DNA of 64,000 nucleotides from positions 62,001 to 126,000 of the forward strand of contig JBAVAQ010000067.1 in NCBI GenBank assembly GCA_049585795.1. The letters run 5' to 3'. The translations under genes and the position numbers were made by a program. The stretch is from JABDBE01 sp049585795. Lineage in GTDB: Bacteria; Acidobacteriota; Terriglobia; Terriglobales; Acidobacteriaceae. The first letter of the stretch is position 1. Each line of letters opens with the position of its first letter. The notes beneath the pieces were generated by a model, which did not search any database, had not been told where the DNA came from, and saw only the letters and a list, made by a program, of their open reading frames with translations. Shown one piece after another: positions 27,564-36,920 of the stretch.

Positions 27564-27971
27564 ATGAAGTCGGCATTCCTCACCGTCTTACTGCTGGTAG
27601 GCGCGGCACAAGCACAACAGAACTTTCTGGCCAGCAATCCTTTACCGAGCGCTCCCAGCACGCGAAAATTCTGGAGCCTGGAGGACAAGGTTGATTTCTC
27701 GATCCTGGCCGGACAGATCACGGTCGACGCTATCACCACCCAGCACGGATTGAGCGAGGGCCTGCGGGAGTCCAACCCGATCCTGCGTCCCCTGGTCACG
27801 CGTGGCGTAGCGGGTGAGGCGGCGGCTTCCGGACTCGGTTTTGGGTTTGCGGTGGGAACGGCGTATTTGTTGCATCGAACGCATCACTACAAAGCTGAAC
27901 GCATTGCGACACGGTCCATGCTTGCCGTAGAGGGCGGCTTTGTGGCCAATAATCTCTCGCGTCTTTATTAG
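27564..27971 (+). CDS. small secreted or membrane protein, 135 aa
   Basis: A signal peptide (KSAFLTVLLLVGAAQAQ) follows a good GGAGG before ATG 27564. Residues about 85-105 (AASGLGFGFAVGTAYLLHRT) form one membrane segment, and a second hydrophobic stretch lies near residue 50 (FSILAGQITVDAITT). The ESNPILRP motif resembles small acidobacterial membrane proteins of unknown role. No function can be assigned. Confidence 0.65.
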   Translation: MKSAFLTVLLLVGAAQAQQNFLASNPLPSAPSTRKFWSLEDKVDFSILAGQITVDAITTQHGLSEGLRESNPILRPLVTRGVAGEAAASGLGFGFAVGTAYLLHRTHHYKAERIATRSMLAVEGGFVANNLSRLY

Positions 27972-28469
27972 AATTAGAGCATCCGCTTCAAGCTTCCAAC
28001 TCGATTATCGCCTCCCAGTAGCTGCACACTTGTCATCCTGCGATTCTGCAACCTGTCACGCCCCTTGTTACGTCGTTTCGCAACGTGCCATCCTATCCGA
28101 CGCAACGTCGACCAAGGCCATTCGCTGTTGAAGCTGACGGTTTAACGCGAACGGACTAAAGAGCTGGTAAGCCTGGACTTGGGTGTGCAAATGCCACCAC
28201 CTGATGGAATTTTAATTGCCTAGGGGCGCTAGTAAGGAGAAGACCAGCCCCGTCTTCCCGAATTATCAGCTTGCTGATTTTCTTCCTGCTGATTTCACGA
28301 AAAGGCCTTGGATTACGGCCGGAGATGGTTTATCGTGGCCGACACGAAAGTAAAGAACGGAATGGGTGCGCCGAACGACTCCCGAAAGGCAACCTTCATT
28401 CCGGTGCGGGCGTGGTGAAAGTTCAAAGTTAAGTTAGCAAGATGTCTCCAAGGTCGGAGAGGTCCAGCC
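27972..28469. other. gap without recognisable gene
   Basis: No gene or clear RNA is seen in about 500 bases. The region is moderately AT-rich and ends with GGAGAGG before ATG 28470. Confidence 0.4.
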
Positions 28470-31400
28470 ATGAAATGCCCTCGTTGTCTGCCTACCTGTT
28501 CTTCTGTGGTTCTCTTAGCGATGTGCCTGTTTGGCGGTTGCTTGTGCGCGAATGCGTGGAGCGCAGCCGACACAGACGAACCGAACACCGAGGCTTCCCA
28601 ATCAAGCGTCGTCATTCCTGGCCCGCTACGTTCTTTCTTGCGTATGGCCGGAATTAGCCAAAAGATCTCTCCGGACGAAGTCGTTCCCCTGCTGGCTCAT
28701 AACGTTTTCGCGCAGGGATATGAGGGTTCTCGAGATGGGGGCCGACCAACCGAATTTCTGATCCTGCTCAGCCGGTACGTTCATCAGGCAAGGGAATTAT
28801 CTCTGCTAATTGGTCCGGATGGCAGCATTCGTGTTTCGAATTGCGAAGATGCGAAGCCTCTGTTGCATGTTCTTGGCTACCGGGTCCGACAAGATTGCGG
28901 AAAAAAGAGAACTGAACTGGTCACTGCCGATCCGGAGAGAGCGTTTCTGACCATTGATTCGGGCTTCCCCTTGCCTGAGCTCGAACAGACGCTTGAAGGC
29001 GGCAAGCCCTTCGTGTATGCATTCCCAGGCTCTCGGGTCCCCGTGCTGTTCACGGAAAGAGATTGGACGGTACTGAGCACCGAGAGCAGAAAAGATTCCA
29101 GTGACTTGGTGGAAACGCTGTTGCGCGATCCCCGCGTGGCCCGGCTTTACTGGGCATTGTCTCGAAACGATGCTGAAACCAGAGCGGCCTTGCGCCAGTC
29201 CGTAGGGTTGGGGAAACTGGTTCCGCTTGCCGCCGACCTTGATTTTTATGGAAGCCGCATCTGTATTCATTCCGGGCGCGTCATGGTGCCCGGCGGAACC
29301 GGTTCGGAATCCGCATGGAAAGATTTGGTGGGCGCGAGCTCGGAAACGCCCAGCGAGTTTGTACCCCGCTTGCTGGCCAAAGATAACGGCTGGCTGGTGG
29401 CTTATTTTGATGCTTTGTCGCGGGTCGGCCAAGCTCAACAGGCGCACTTTACCGAAGCTCGGCTGCGGCATTTCTATGAAGCTTTTCGTGGTCAGTCAAT
29501 TTCTCCAGACGCTGCGAGGCCAGCGTTTCGGCCAGCTCCGGCGCTCTTGCTTTTGGTGACTCGGATGCAGTGGGAAGCTGACGGCGAACCGTATGTCCCT
29601 GGGAACTTGGCGATATGGAAAGAAATCCTTGCCCAAAAAAGCGACTCCAAGATTGTTCGTGAATGGGGCAAGCGAGCCAGCCACTTGAACAGTCCCGAGC
29701 GTCTTGCGGAAGCGATGTTTGGGCTTTGCCGGGTGGAGACCGAAACTGGTCCGCTGCAAATCTATCTGATGTTGAGTGAACTGGACAGCAGACGCTCGCC
29801 GGAGAATCGGGTCAGTCCGCAAACCGCACTCTTGCTGGCGAACAAGTTCGTCGATTTCAGCAATCAATATTTGATCTTCTCGGAATTTCCGGAATTGACC
29901 GATGCCTCCATTACAGAGTTTCTGAATGTGGCCGAGACCCTGGGCAAGATTCCCAACCATACCTTGCGCGGCAATGCGATGGGGATCTTTCAGGCCAACG
30001 TTGGGATGTGGCAGATACTGGCGCGCCAGGGTGAGATCAAGAGCAGCGCGCTTAATGATTCGTGGCAGAAAGTGATCCGCCCCTTTGACAAGGTTGCATC
30101 TCCCCCCCAACTGTTCAACGCCGGCCGCGATTCGCTGGCGGAACTCCTTTTGGCAGCCACTGGCAAACGGAACGGTTCCCAGGATGAAATCATCGATTTG
30201 CTGGCCGGCCCCCGGCAAGCGAGCGCGGATGGCCAACGGATGCACGAGGACATCGCCAACGAAATGCGATCGGTGTTGGACGGCCAGCGCCTGGTTTCTC
30301 TTGATACGATCCTGGGCTTGGGCGACGGTTTGGACGCGATGGCGCACGGAACGGCGAAGGCCGACGATCTGATCCCGCTAGCGGGCGCGCTTCGCGAATT
30401 CGAAATGCCGCGTCCGATCTTTAGCAGCGGTGAGAGAACGCAATGGGCGACCGGAGTCTACAACAACCGTCATACCGAATTGCAGATGCGCACCGATTTG
30501 ATTCGGGTGATCAGGACGGGCTCGCGAGAGCAATTGGAGGAGGCTCGCGGGCAACTGTGCCCGTTTTTGAGAGATACACTGGTCGGTTTGAACTACGCCT
30601 ATTATGAGCCGCCGGGAGCACAGATTCTGCACATTAATCCTCTTTTCGTTCGCTCCCATGATTTCTCGGGCGATACGGTGGCAGGGGTCGAACACGTCTG
30701 GCAGGCTCCGCAGTTGTTTGGCGAGGGCTCGCCGGCGGGCGGTGGCGCTCATTTAGTGGGCTCACTCGCTGACTTGCCGTATGTGCTGGCGCAGGTGGAA
30801 CAGGATTTCATTGCTCCGGAAAATGTTCAGGCCCTGATCTGGAGGGAGTTGGTTCCCGGACTCTTGATCAACGCGACTTTGCCGCGCTGGTGGGGCGTGA
30901 GCCAGACTGAGCTTCACGCCATCACGCTTTATCAGAGATCGGGAGAGGAGCTTTTGACCGCTTCTGCGCGAGATCCGGAACTGCGAGTGAAAGTGATGAA
31001 GATCCTGTCGGACCGCATGGATCCAGAAACCTCAGATCGAGTGCGGCATGCTTTGGTCGAAGCACGGCCGACGGATGCAAATCCCGAAATCACTCCGGCG
31101 GATACGTTTTACCTGGCGGCGGAGTTTCGCCGCAGGTTTTCCGGAGAGAGCGACGCTTTAGGACCTGCCAATCAGGAATTGGACAGCCTGTGCCGCGAGT
31201 ATCCGGCAGAACTCAGTTGGGGGCGGCTGTCACGAGATTTCGGCGTGCCTCACCCGATCTTGGCACAGAGCTACGCCCGCGAACTTCTGAATCTGGAACC
31301 TTTTCCCGCTTTCGAGGGCTATTCCAGCCGGCTGCTGGCCGAGAGTTGGGATTCCAGTAATTTGTACTGGGCCCGCTTGGCCGACGAAAAGGGTTACTCG

Positions 31401-31574
31401 CCGGTCATGCTAAACGTTTTGGTTCCGGAACTGACTCATCGCATGATCGCAAAGATCTTCGCCAGCGACTTTGAGGACTGGCCAGCGATGCTGCGGGCCA
31501 TGCGAGAAACCGGCGAAGAATTTCGGCAGGGAAAGATCGCTTCGTCGAACATCGGCGCTAAGATCCAGTTTTGA
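28470..31574 (+). CDS. very large secreted protein of unknown function, 1034 aa
   Basis: A Cys-rich signal or lipoprotein-like N-terminus (CLPTCSSVVLLAMCLFGGCL, then CANAWSA) precedes about 1000 residues with no motif I recognise. The body is mostly alpha-helical by composition, with many Trp/Leu/Arg and no internal repeats. It is followed 75 bases later by a VWA-domain gene, so the pair may act together in the periplasm or outer envelope. GGAGAGG precedes the start. Confidence 0.7.
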   Translation: MKCPRCLPTCSSVVLLAMCLFGGCLCANAWSAADTDEPNTEASQSSVVIPGPLRSFLRMAGISQKISPDEVVPLLAHNVFAQGYEGSRDGGRPTEFLILLSRYVHQARELSLLIGPDGSIRVSNCEDAKPLLHVLGYRVRQDCGKKRTELVTADPERAFLTIDSGFPLPELEQTLEGGKPFVYAFPGSRVPVLFTERDWTVLSTESRKDSSDLVETLLRDPRVARLYWALSRNDAETRAALRQSVGLGKLVPLAADLDFYGSRICIHSGRVMVPGGTGSESAWKDLVGASSETPSEFVPRLLAKDNGWLVAYFDALSRVGQAQQAHFTEARLRHFYEAFRGQSISPDAARPAFRPAPALLLLVTRMQWEADGEPYVPGNLAIWKEILAQKSDSKIVREWGKRASHLNSPERLAEAMFGLCRVETETGPLQIYLMLSELDSRRSPENRVSPQTALLLANKFVDFSNQYLIFSEFPELTDASITEFLNVAETLGKIPNHTLRGNAMGIFQANVGMWQILARQGEIKSSALNDSWQKVIRPFDKVASPPQLFNAGRDSLAELLLAATGKRNGSQDEIIDLLAGPRQASADGQRMHEDIANEMRSVLDGQRLVSLDTILGLGDGLDAMAHGTAKADDLIPLAGALREFEMPRPIFSSGERTQWATGVYNNRHTELQMRTDLIRVIRTGSREQLEEARGQLCPFLRDTLVGLNYAYYEPPGAQILHINPLFVRSHDFSGDTVAGVEHVWQAPQLFGEGSPAGGGAHLVGSLADLPYVLAQVEQDFIAPENVQALIWRELVPGLLINATLPRWWGVSQTELHAITLYQRSGEELLTASARDPELRVKVMKILSDRMDPETSDRVRHALVEARPTDANPEITPADTFYLAAEFRRRFSGESDALGPANQELDSLCREYPAELSWGRLSRDFGVPHPILAQSYARELLNLEPFPAFEGYSSRLLAESWDSSNLYWARLADEKGYSPVMLNVLVPELTHRMIAKIFASDFEDWPAMLRAMRETGEEFRQGKIASSNIGAKIQF

Positions 31575-31649
31575 TCCGGCGTCTGGTAGGGGCGTGGCTG
31601 GCTACGTCTCTACAGGTCAACATAAGTGCCGCAGACAGACAGGGAATAT

Positions 31650-32735
31650 ATGACTAAGAACTACTTTCTGCTTCCCGTGATCGTGCTAATCCTTTTCTCC
31701 GGCCCCGGACCCCGGATGGTCGCTCAGGAAAGCGAACCGAACATCCGCGTGGTTGTAGACATGGTGCAGTTGAATGTCGCGGTGACAGACAACAAGGGGA
31801 ACTACGTCACCGGTCTTCATCCCTCGGACTTTGCCATTGTCGAGGACGGCATTTCGCAAAAGCTGGCCACTTTTGGAGAAGGCGACGAACCCGCGTACCG
31901 AGTGGTGGACGTTGCTCCGGCGGATGGCAAAACGCCGGTCCAAGCCGCCGGTCAGCGGCAGCCAATCGATCAAAAGCCGGGAGACGACTTTAATCAGAGC
32001 CTGGGTTCGATGGTGGCCGGCGCCAACGTCTTTTTGCTCTTCGACACCAGTAATTATATGTACCGCGGGTTTGTGTTCGCGCAAGATGCCATCGCCGATT
32101 TTGTGCGTTCGCTGGAGAGCGCGGACAAGGTTGCTTTTTATTCCTACAGCCGCGATCTTTCTCGATCCGCCCCGCTTACCCCCGACCGTGAGACGGTCTT
32201 GCGCGGGGTGCGCGCGACTGTAGCTGGAGACGATGCCGCGCTCTACAACTGCTTGTTGCTCACGATTAAAGATGCCGCGCACTATACCGGGAGAAAAGTG
32301 GTGGTCGTCTTCTCGAACGGCCCGGACAATTCCAGCATGGTCCCTCCCGAGGACGTGGCCGAACTGGCCCAATCTACAGGGACCGCGATTTATATGATCA
32401 GTACTCAGCTGGCTAAATTGGAGCCCGTCTCCACAGCGGTATTCGAACGCATGACCGCCGCAACCGGAGGCAAAGCATATTTTGCCAAGAACTGGAAAGA
32501 TGAACAACGAGCCTTTGCTTCGATCCGCGATGATCTCGCCCATCTCTACTCGTTGAGCTACTATCCGCAGGCGAATCCCAACCGAGGCTGGCGCGGCATC
32601 ACGGTGAAATTGGTGGGAGAGCGGCTGAAGAAATACCATATCCGGACCCGGAACGGGTATCGTCCGCAACCCAATCGATTCACCGCTGGAACGGCGACAG
32701 CGTCGGCGTCGGAAGCTGTCCCGGCCACTCAATAG
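31650..32735 (+). CDS. acidobacterial-type VWA-domain protein
   Basis: A 361-residue exported protein: signal peptide KNYFLLPVIVLILFSGPGPR, then NIRVVVDMVQLNVAVTDNKG, YVTGLHPSDFAIVEDGISQK (the N-terminal domain of VWFA-related acidobacterial proteins). A VWA fold follows (NVFLLFDTSNYMYRG, VVVFSNGPDNSS). The metal-site DxSxS reads DTSNY, so MIDAS coordination is incomplete. ATG 31650 has AGGGAA nearby. It overlaps galT on the opposite strand by 7 bases at the 3' ends. It probably mediates protein-protein contact at the cell surface. Confidence 0.8.
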   Translation: MTKNYFLLPVIVLILFSGPGPRMVAQESEPNIRVVVDMVQLNVAVTDNKGNYVTGLHPSDFAIVEDGISQKLATFGEGDEPAYRVVDVAPADGKTPVQAAGQRQPIDQKPGDDFNQSLGSMVAGANVFLLFDTSNYMYRGFVFAQDAIADFVRSLESADKVAFYSYSRDLSRSAPLTPDRETVLRGVRATVAGDDAALYNCLLLTIKDAAHYTGRKVVVVFSNGPDNSSMVPPEDVAELAQSTGTAIYMISTQLAKLEPVSTAVFERMTAATGGKAYFAKNWKDEQRAFASIRDDLAHLYSLSYYPQANPNRGWRGITVKLVGERLKKYHIRTRNGYRPQPNRFTAGTATASASEAVPATQ

Positions 32736-33796
32736 TGCGTGGCCGTGGCTTCTCGCAGTTTCTCAGCCGCATATTCCGGTGTGATGTCGCGTTGCGGAGA
32801 CCCCAGCATTTCGAATCCGACCATAAACTTCCGGATGCTGGCAGACCTGAGAAGCGGCGGGTAGAAGTGTGCATGGAAATGCCACTCCTCATGTGGCAGT
32901 TGATCGGTCGGTTGCTGGTGGAATCCCATGGAGTATGGGCAAGCCGTCTCGAACAGGCCGTCGTACCGGCCGGTGACGGACTTCAAAATATCGGCAAGGG
33001 CGGATCGCTCGGCTTCATCGAGAACGCTCATGTTGCCCACATGCTGCTTGGAAACCACGAGGATTTCGTAAGGCCAGACAGCCCAGAAAGGCACGATCGC
33101 AAGAAAATACTGGTTGCCGCACACGATGCGTTCCTTAACCGATTGCTCGATCCGGATGTAGTCGCACAAAAGGCAAGTGCCGCGCTGCTTTTTGTATTCG
33201 GCCAGTGCTTCTTGCTCCTTGCGCGGCTCATTAGGAATCGTTGCGGTCGCCCAGATTTGGCCGTGCGGATGAGGATTGCTGCAGCCCATCATTAGCCCGC
33301 GATTCTCGAAAATCTGTACATACCGAATGCCGGGATTCCGACCTAAACTTTGAAACTCGTCTGCCCAGGTTTCGACTAAGGCGTGAATTTGCGGCTGTGA
33401 CATTTGGGAAAGACTCACGTCGTGCCGGGGAGAGAAACACACGACCCGGCAAATGCCGGTTTCAGTTTGCGCAAGCAGAATGCCCCTACCTCCAATGTCG
33501 AGCTGCGATGCCGCTGTATCGGGTTGCAGCGCCGCGAAATCATTGTCGAAAACGAACGTCTGCAAATAGGCAGGATTTCGTGCGCCACCCGCACGGGCAT
33601 TTCCGGGGCAGAGATAGCAGTTAGGATCGTAGGGTTGGGTCGCTTCTTGCTCGGGTCGCTCAGTCTGGCCTTGCCATGGCCGCTCGGTTCGGTGGGGCGA
33701 AACCAGCACCCACTCCCGGGTGAGTGGATTGAATCGTCGATGCGGGGAACTCTGCATTATCGCGGCGGCTGCATCGGATGGTGGCGGATACTTCAT
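32729..33796 (-). CDS. galT: galactose-1-phosphate uridylyltransferase
   Basis: Transfers UMP from UDP-glucose to galactose-1-phosphate (Leloir pathway). The active-site motif CSNPHPHGQIW has the nucleophilic His (HPH), and zinc-type Cys pairs occur at CYLCPGN and CLLCDY. The C-terminal EEWHFHAHFYPPLLRS is conserved. Length 355 is normal. Last gene of the minus-strand galactose operon, 17 bases after the NTF2-like gene. Confidence 0.92.
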   Translation of the reverse strand: MKYPPPSDAAAAIMQSSPHRRFNPLTREWVLVSPHRTERPWQGQTERPEQEATQPYDPNCYLCPGNARAGGARNPAYLQTFVFDNDFAALQPDTAASQLDIGGRGILLAQTETGICRVVCFSPRHDVSLSQMSQPQIHALVETWADEFQSLGRNPGIRYVQIFENRGLMMGCSNPHPHGQIWATATIPNEPRKEQEALAEYKKQRGTCLLCDYIRIEQSVKERIVCGNQYFLAIVPFWAVWPYEILVVSKQHVGNMSVLDEAERSALADILKSVTGRYDGLFETACPYSMGFHQQPTDQLPHEEWHFHAHFYPPLLRSASIRKFMVGFEMLGSPQRDITPEYAAEKLREATATHY

Positions 33797-33813
33797 TCAG
33801 ATTTTCAGGTGCT

Positions 33814-34317
33814 TCATCGGTTCTGGGCGCCAGCCCAGCGCAGCGCTTCCTGCCGGTCGGCGAAGGCCCGCATCTCCACGATTTTGCCGTTGCGAACTGT
33901 GTAGACGTCGGCGAGCCTCACATCCGTCCATTCATTGCTGCCTTTCGGACGAAACCTTGCGTGAACAAACACTACGATCCGGTTGCCGGATGGGATGAAC
34001 TGTTCGGGTTCGCTGCTGCCTTCGGCCCAGGGGGCGCGCGATTGCGCCAGGTATTTTTTCACTTCATCACGGCCGTGGTAGGCACCACCGCCGGGAAATT
34101 CTACAGGTTCGGACCACTCGATCTGCGGATCGAGCGATTCTACGGCCGCGTCCATGTCGCCTCGGTTGAAAGCCGCATACGCGCCCCGAAGGGCAACGAT
34201 GGCCTGCGCCGTCTCGGGTGTACTATTCACGCTCGTCTCCTTTCGCGCCTTGGTGCATGCGCCCATAACCAGAATTGCAGAAACAATAGAAGTGAAAAAA
34301 GTCAGCGGTCGGCTCAT
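33814..34317 (-). CDS. NTF2/SnoaL-like lipoprotein
   Basis: A 167-residue lipoprotein (lipobox LVMGAC) with a SnoaL-like fold: GAYAAFNRGDMDAAVESLDP, QIEWSEP, YHGRDEVKKYL, VRLADVYTVRNGKIVEMRAF. These proteins bind small ligands or act as isomerases. It sits between galK and galT, so it may handle a sugar-related ligand in the periplasm, but this is only context. An export signal inside a cytosolic sugar operon is unusual. Confidence 0.75.
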   Translation of the reverse strand: MSRPLTFFTSIVSAILVMGACTKARKETSVNSTPETAQAIVALRGAYAAFNRGDMDAAVESLDPQIEWSEPVEFPGGGAYHGRDEVKKYLAQSRAPWAEGSSEPEQFIPSGNRIVVFVHARFRPKGSNEWTDVRLADVYTVRNGKIVEMRAFADRQEALRWAGAQNR

Positions 34318-34362
34318 CGGTGCTGTGCTTGCGATTACATTTAAATACTACGCTGCCCTACG

Positions 34363-35547
34363 TCAGGTTTCTGCGACAACTCCGGCGCCGTCGGAAGCTT
34401 CGCAGATTAAGATTGTCGGCTTTAAGCCTGTTCTTGCCTGGTAGTTCTGTTCGAGTTTTTGCTGGACCGCTTCTGCGTGCGCGGAACCTACGAGGTTAAT
34501 CGTGCATCCTCCGAAACCACCGCCCGTCATCCGCGCGCCGTATACGCCGTCCTGTCCGCTCGCCAGTTCAACCATCAAATCCAGCTCGGGCGCGCTGACT
34601 TCGTAGTCATCGCGAAGGCTGCGATGCGAGTCCGCCATCAAACAGCCGAACTGTGCCATATCCCCCGACTGCAATGCGCTGGCTGCCATCTTTACGCGCT
34701 CGTTTTCGGTCACCACATGACGGAGACGCTTATAGATGATTGGACTTAATCGGTTTTGGTGTTGTTCCAGTTCATTCAACGTCACATCGCGGAGGGCGCG
34801 GATTGCCGGTAGAACATGCTTCAGCGCTTGCAAACCTTCTTCGCACTCGCGCCGCCGGGTGTTGTATCCGCCGCTCGCGTGCTCGTGCCTGACCATAGTG
34901 TTGCATACCATGAACTGCAGGTGGCGCGGCATGGGAAGGAGTTGAAAATCGAGGGAGCGGCAATCCAGCATCAGGGCGTGGCGGGCGCGACCGTGGCAGG
35001 AGATGAACTGGTCCATGATTCCGCATTTTGTCTCTGGATAAAGATGCTCAGCTTGCTGACACAATTGCGGAATTACATGGCGATCGACGTCGATCTGCGA
35101 GTTGCCCAGCAGCGCCCAAGCAGTTGAAACCTCGAGCGCGGCGGATGAGCTTAGGCCCGATCCCAGCGGCACTTCGCTCAGGATCGCGAGATCGGCACCC
35201 CGCAGCCGGTATCCGGAGGATTCAAGCACTCCGGCTACGCCGCGAACATAATCGCTCCAGTGACCGGATCTTCCGGGACGGATCGAGTCGAGTTCGAAAT
35301 CGCACATTTCACCCAGGTTCTCGGAATAGACGCGCAGTCGCCGGTCCGCCCGTGGAGCGACGGCCACGTACGTATACAAGTCGAGAGCGGCAGGCATGAC
35401 GAACCCATCGTTGTAGTCGGTGTGTTCGCCGATGAGATTGACTCGCCCCGGGGCCCGGTAAATTGTGGGATGTCCGCGGTACAACTCGACGAACAGAGTT
35501 CTGAGTTTGCCAGGGGTTTCGCTCGTCGGTCTGTCGATTCGTTTCAC
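34363..35547 (-). CDS. galK: galactokinase
   Basis: Phosphorylates galactose at C1. GHMP-kinase motifs are present: RAPGRVNLIGEHTDYNDGFV, VPLGSGLSSSAALEVSTAWA (ATP loop), and MTGGGFGGCTINLV. GTG 35547 (VKRIDRPTSETP) is chosen over a longer frame to 35634 because the upstream part is translated from an interspersed inverted repeat. No good ribosome site is visible, so expression may rely on coupling. Third gene of the galactose operon. Confidence 0.92.
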   Translation of the reverse strand: MKRIDRPTSETPGKLRTLFVELYRGHPTIYRAPGRVNLIGEHTDYNDGFVMPAALDLYTYVAVAPRADRRLRVYSENLGEMCDFELDSIRPGRSGHWSDYVRGVAGVLESSGYRLRGADLAILSEVPLGSGLSSSAALEVSTAWALLGNSQIDVDRHVIPQLCQQAEHLYPETKCGIMDQFISCHGRARHALMLDCRSLDFQLLPMPRHLQFMVCNTMVRHEHASGGYNTRRRECEEGLQALKHVLPAIRALRDVTLNELEQHQNRLSPIIYKRLRHVVTENERVKMAASALQSGDMAQFGCLMADSHRSLRDDYEVSAPELDLMVELASGQDGVYGARMTGGGFGGCTINLVGSAHAEAVQQKLEQNYQARTGLKPTILICEASDGAGVVAET

Positions 35548-35577
35548 CGAGAAATTGTGAGAGTGCTTCTTTTGTGT

Positions 35578-35638
35578 ACCTTTGTGTCCTTTGTGGTTTA
35601 AGCATTTTAACTTCGTCAACCACAAAGGACACAAAGGT
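35578..35638. repeat. 21-bp inverted repeat between galactosidase and galK
   Basis: Arms 35578-35598 and 35618-35638 (AACCACAAAGGACACAAAGG-type) are perfect reverse complements around a 19-base spacer. CACAAAGGACACAAAGG is a known kind of interspersed repeat. In the RNA it would form a 21-bp hairpin inside the galactose operon, where it could stabilise or attenuate the downstream galK message. Confidence 0.75.
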
Positions 35639-35697
35639 TCACAGAAGAGCCTTGCTGACGGGCGAGACGCCCGTCCTCCATAAGGAGACGAACCGTA

Positions 35698-36885
35698 CTA
35701 CGGCCGGACCATCACCATTACTACGCCATGCGACGCAACCGACGACGAAAACCTGCCGGTAAAGCGGCCCAGATCTTTCTTCTGCCACAAATCGCGGACT
35801 GATGCTTCCAGGTGATTGGGATAACCCAGATCCTCCCAGGTCACAGCGATTTCATGACCCGCGCTCGCGCGATTAAACAAAATGACGGCGCGGCTGCCAT
35901 CTTTCATTTGTTTGGCCCATACTTCCAGGTCGCCATTCTTTTTCACGCGCTTGCCTTCGCTGCCGAGAGGGTCCTGATCGACGGCGATGACTTCTTTGTT
36001 GGTGAGAATGTCGCGAATCTCGGGGCGCATGTCGCGCAGGTCATTGCCCGCGATCAATGGAGCGGCAAGGATGGCCCACAGGCTGAAGTGGGAGCGATAT
36101 TCCGTGTCGGTCATGCCGCCATTGCCGACCTCAAGCATGTCTGGATCGTTCCAGTGGCCGCGCCCGGCGTAGCTTTCCAGGCCGACCTGCAAATCAACGA
36201 TATCGACGACGCCATTCGAACAACAATCGCCGTTCGGCCATTTGACCCGGCCTTGCCAGCGGTCCTGGATGTCGTCAGTGGTGCGCCACAAGTTGCCCCC
36301 AACTTCTTTTCCCCAGAGCCATGGCTTATGCTTGCCCCACTCGCAGATGCTGAAGACCATTGGCCGCCCCGAGGCGTCAAGAGCCTGTCGCATAACCGCA
36401 TAACTCGCCGGTGCATCTTGCGTGGTTGCGTTGCACCAATCGTATTTCAAGTAGTCGACGGTCCAGGCCGCGTATTGCCGCGCATCCTGATATTCGTATC
36501 CGCGACTGCCCGGGCGGCCGGCGCACGTCTTGCTCCCTGTGTCCGAATAAATTCCGAACTTCAGTCCCAGAGAATGAACGTAGTCGGCCAGAGCTTTGAT
36601 ACCGGAAGGGAAACGCTGCGGGTCGGCAAGAATGGTGCCGTCTTTGTCGCGCGAGACCTGCCAGCAATCGTCGATCACGACGTACTGGTAGCCGGCATCT
36701 TTCATGCCGGATTTCACCATGGCGTCGGCAGTTTGGCGAATCAAGTCTTCGCTGACGTTGCAGCCAAACTTGTTCCAACTGTTCCATCCCATCGGCGGGG
36801 TAGGCGCGAGAGTTGCGTTTTGCGCCAGCGCTGAGGTCAGGCTCAACGAGGTGACAGCTAAAACGAGCAGTAGTCCAGGTCTCAC
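35698..36885 (-). CDS. GH27 alpha-galactosidase, secreted
   Basis: Releases galactose from alpha-galactosides. GTG 36885 (GAGGAA upstream) gives a 395-residue protein with a signal peptide ending SALAQ. GH27 hallmarks: PPMGWNSWNKFGCNVSED, YQYVVIDDCWQ, LKFGIYSDTGSKTC, nucleophile Asp in LKYDWCN, and acid/base Asp in HWNDPDMLEVG. The C-terminal beta domain carries VILFNRASAGHE. Second gene of the operon behind the FucP-type transporter; it supplies galactose for import. Confidence 0.9.
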   Translation of the reverse strand: MRPGLLLVLAVTSLSLTSALAQNATLAPTPPMGWNSWNKFGCNVSEDLIRQTADAMVKSGMKDAGYQYVVIDDCWQVSRDKDGTILADPQRFPSGIKALADYVHSLGLKFGIYSDTGSKTCAGRPGSRGYEYQDARQYAAWTVDYLKYDWCNATTQDAPASYAVMRQALDASGRPMVFSICEWGKHKPWLWGKEVGGNLWRTTDDIQDRWQGRVKWPNGDCCSNGVVDIVDLQVGLESYAGRGHWNDPDMLEVGNGGMTDTEYRSHFSLWAILAAPLIAGNDLRDMRPEIRDILTNKEVIAVDQDPLGSEGKRVKKNGDLEVWAKQMKDGSRAVILFNRASAGHEIAVTWEDLGYPNHLEASVRDLWQKKDLGRFTGRFSSSVASHGVVMVMVRP

Positions 36886-36920
36886 TTCGAGGGTTCCTCG
36901 GCAGTCATTAGATGCCAAGT

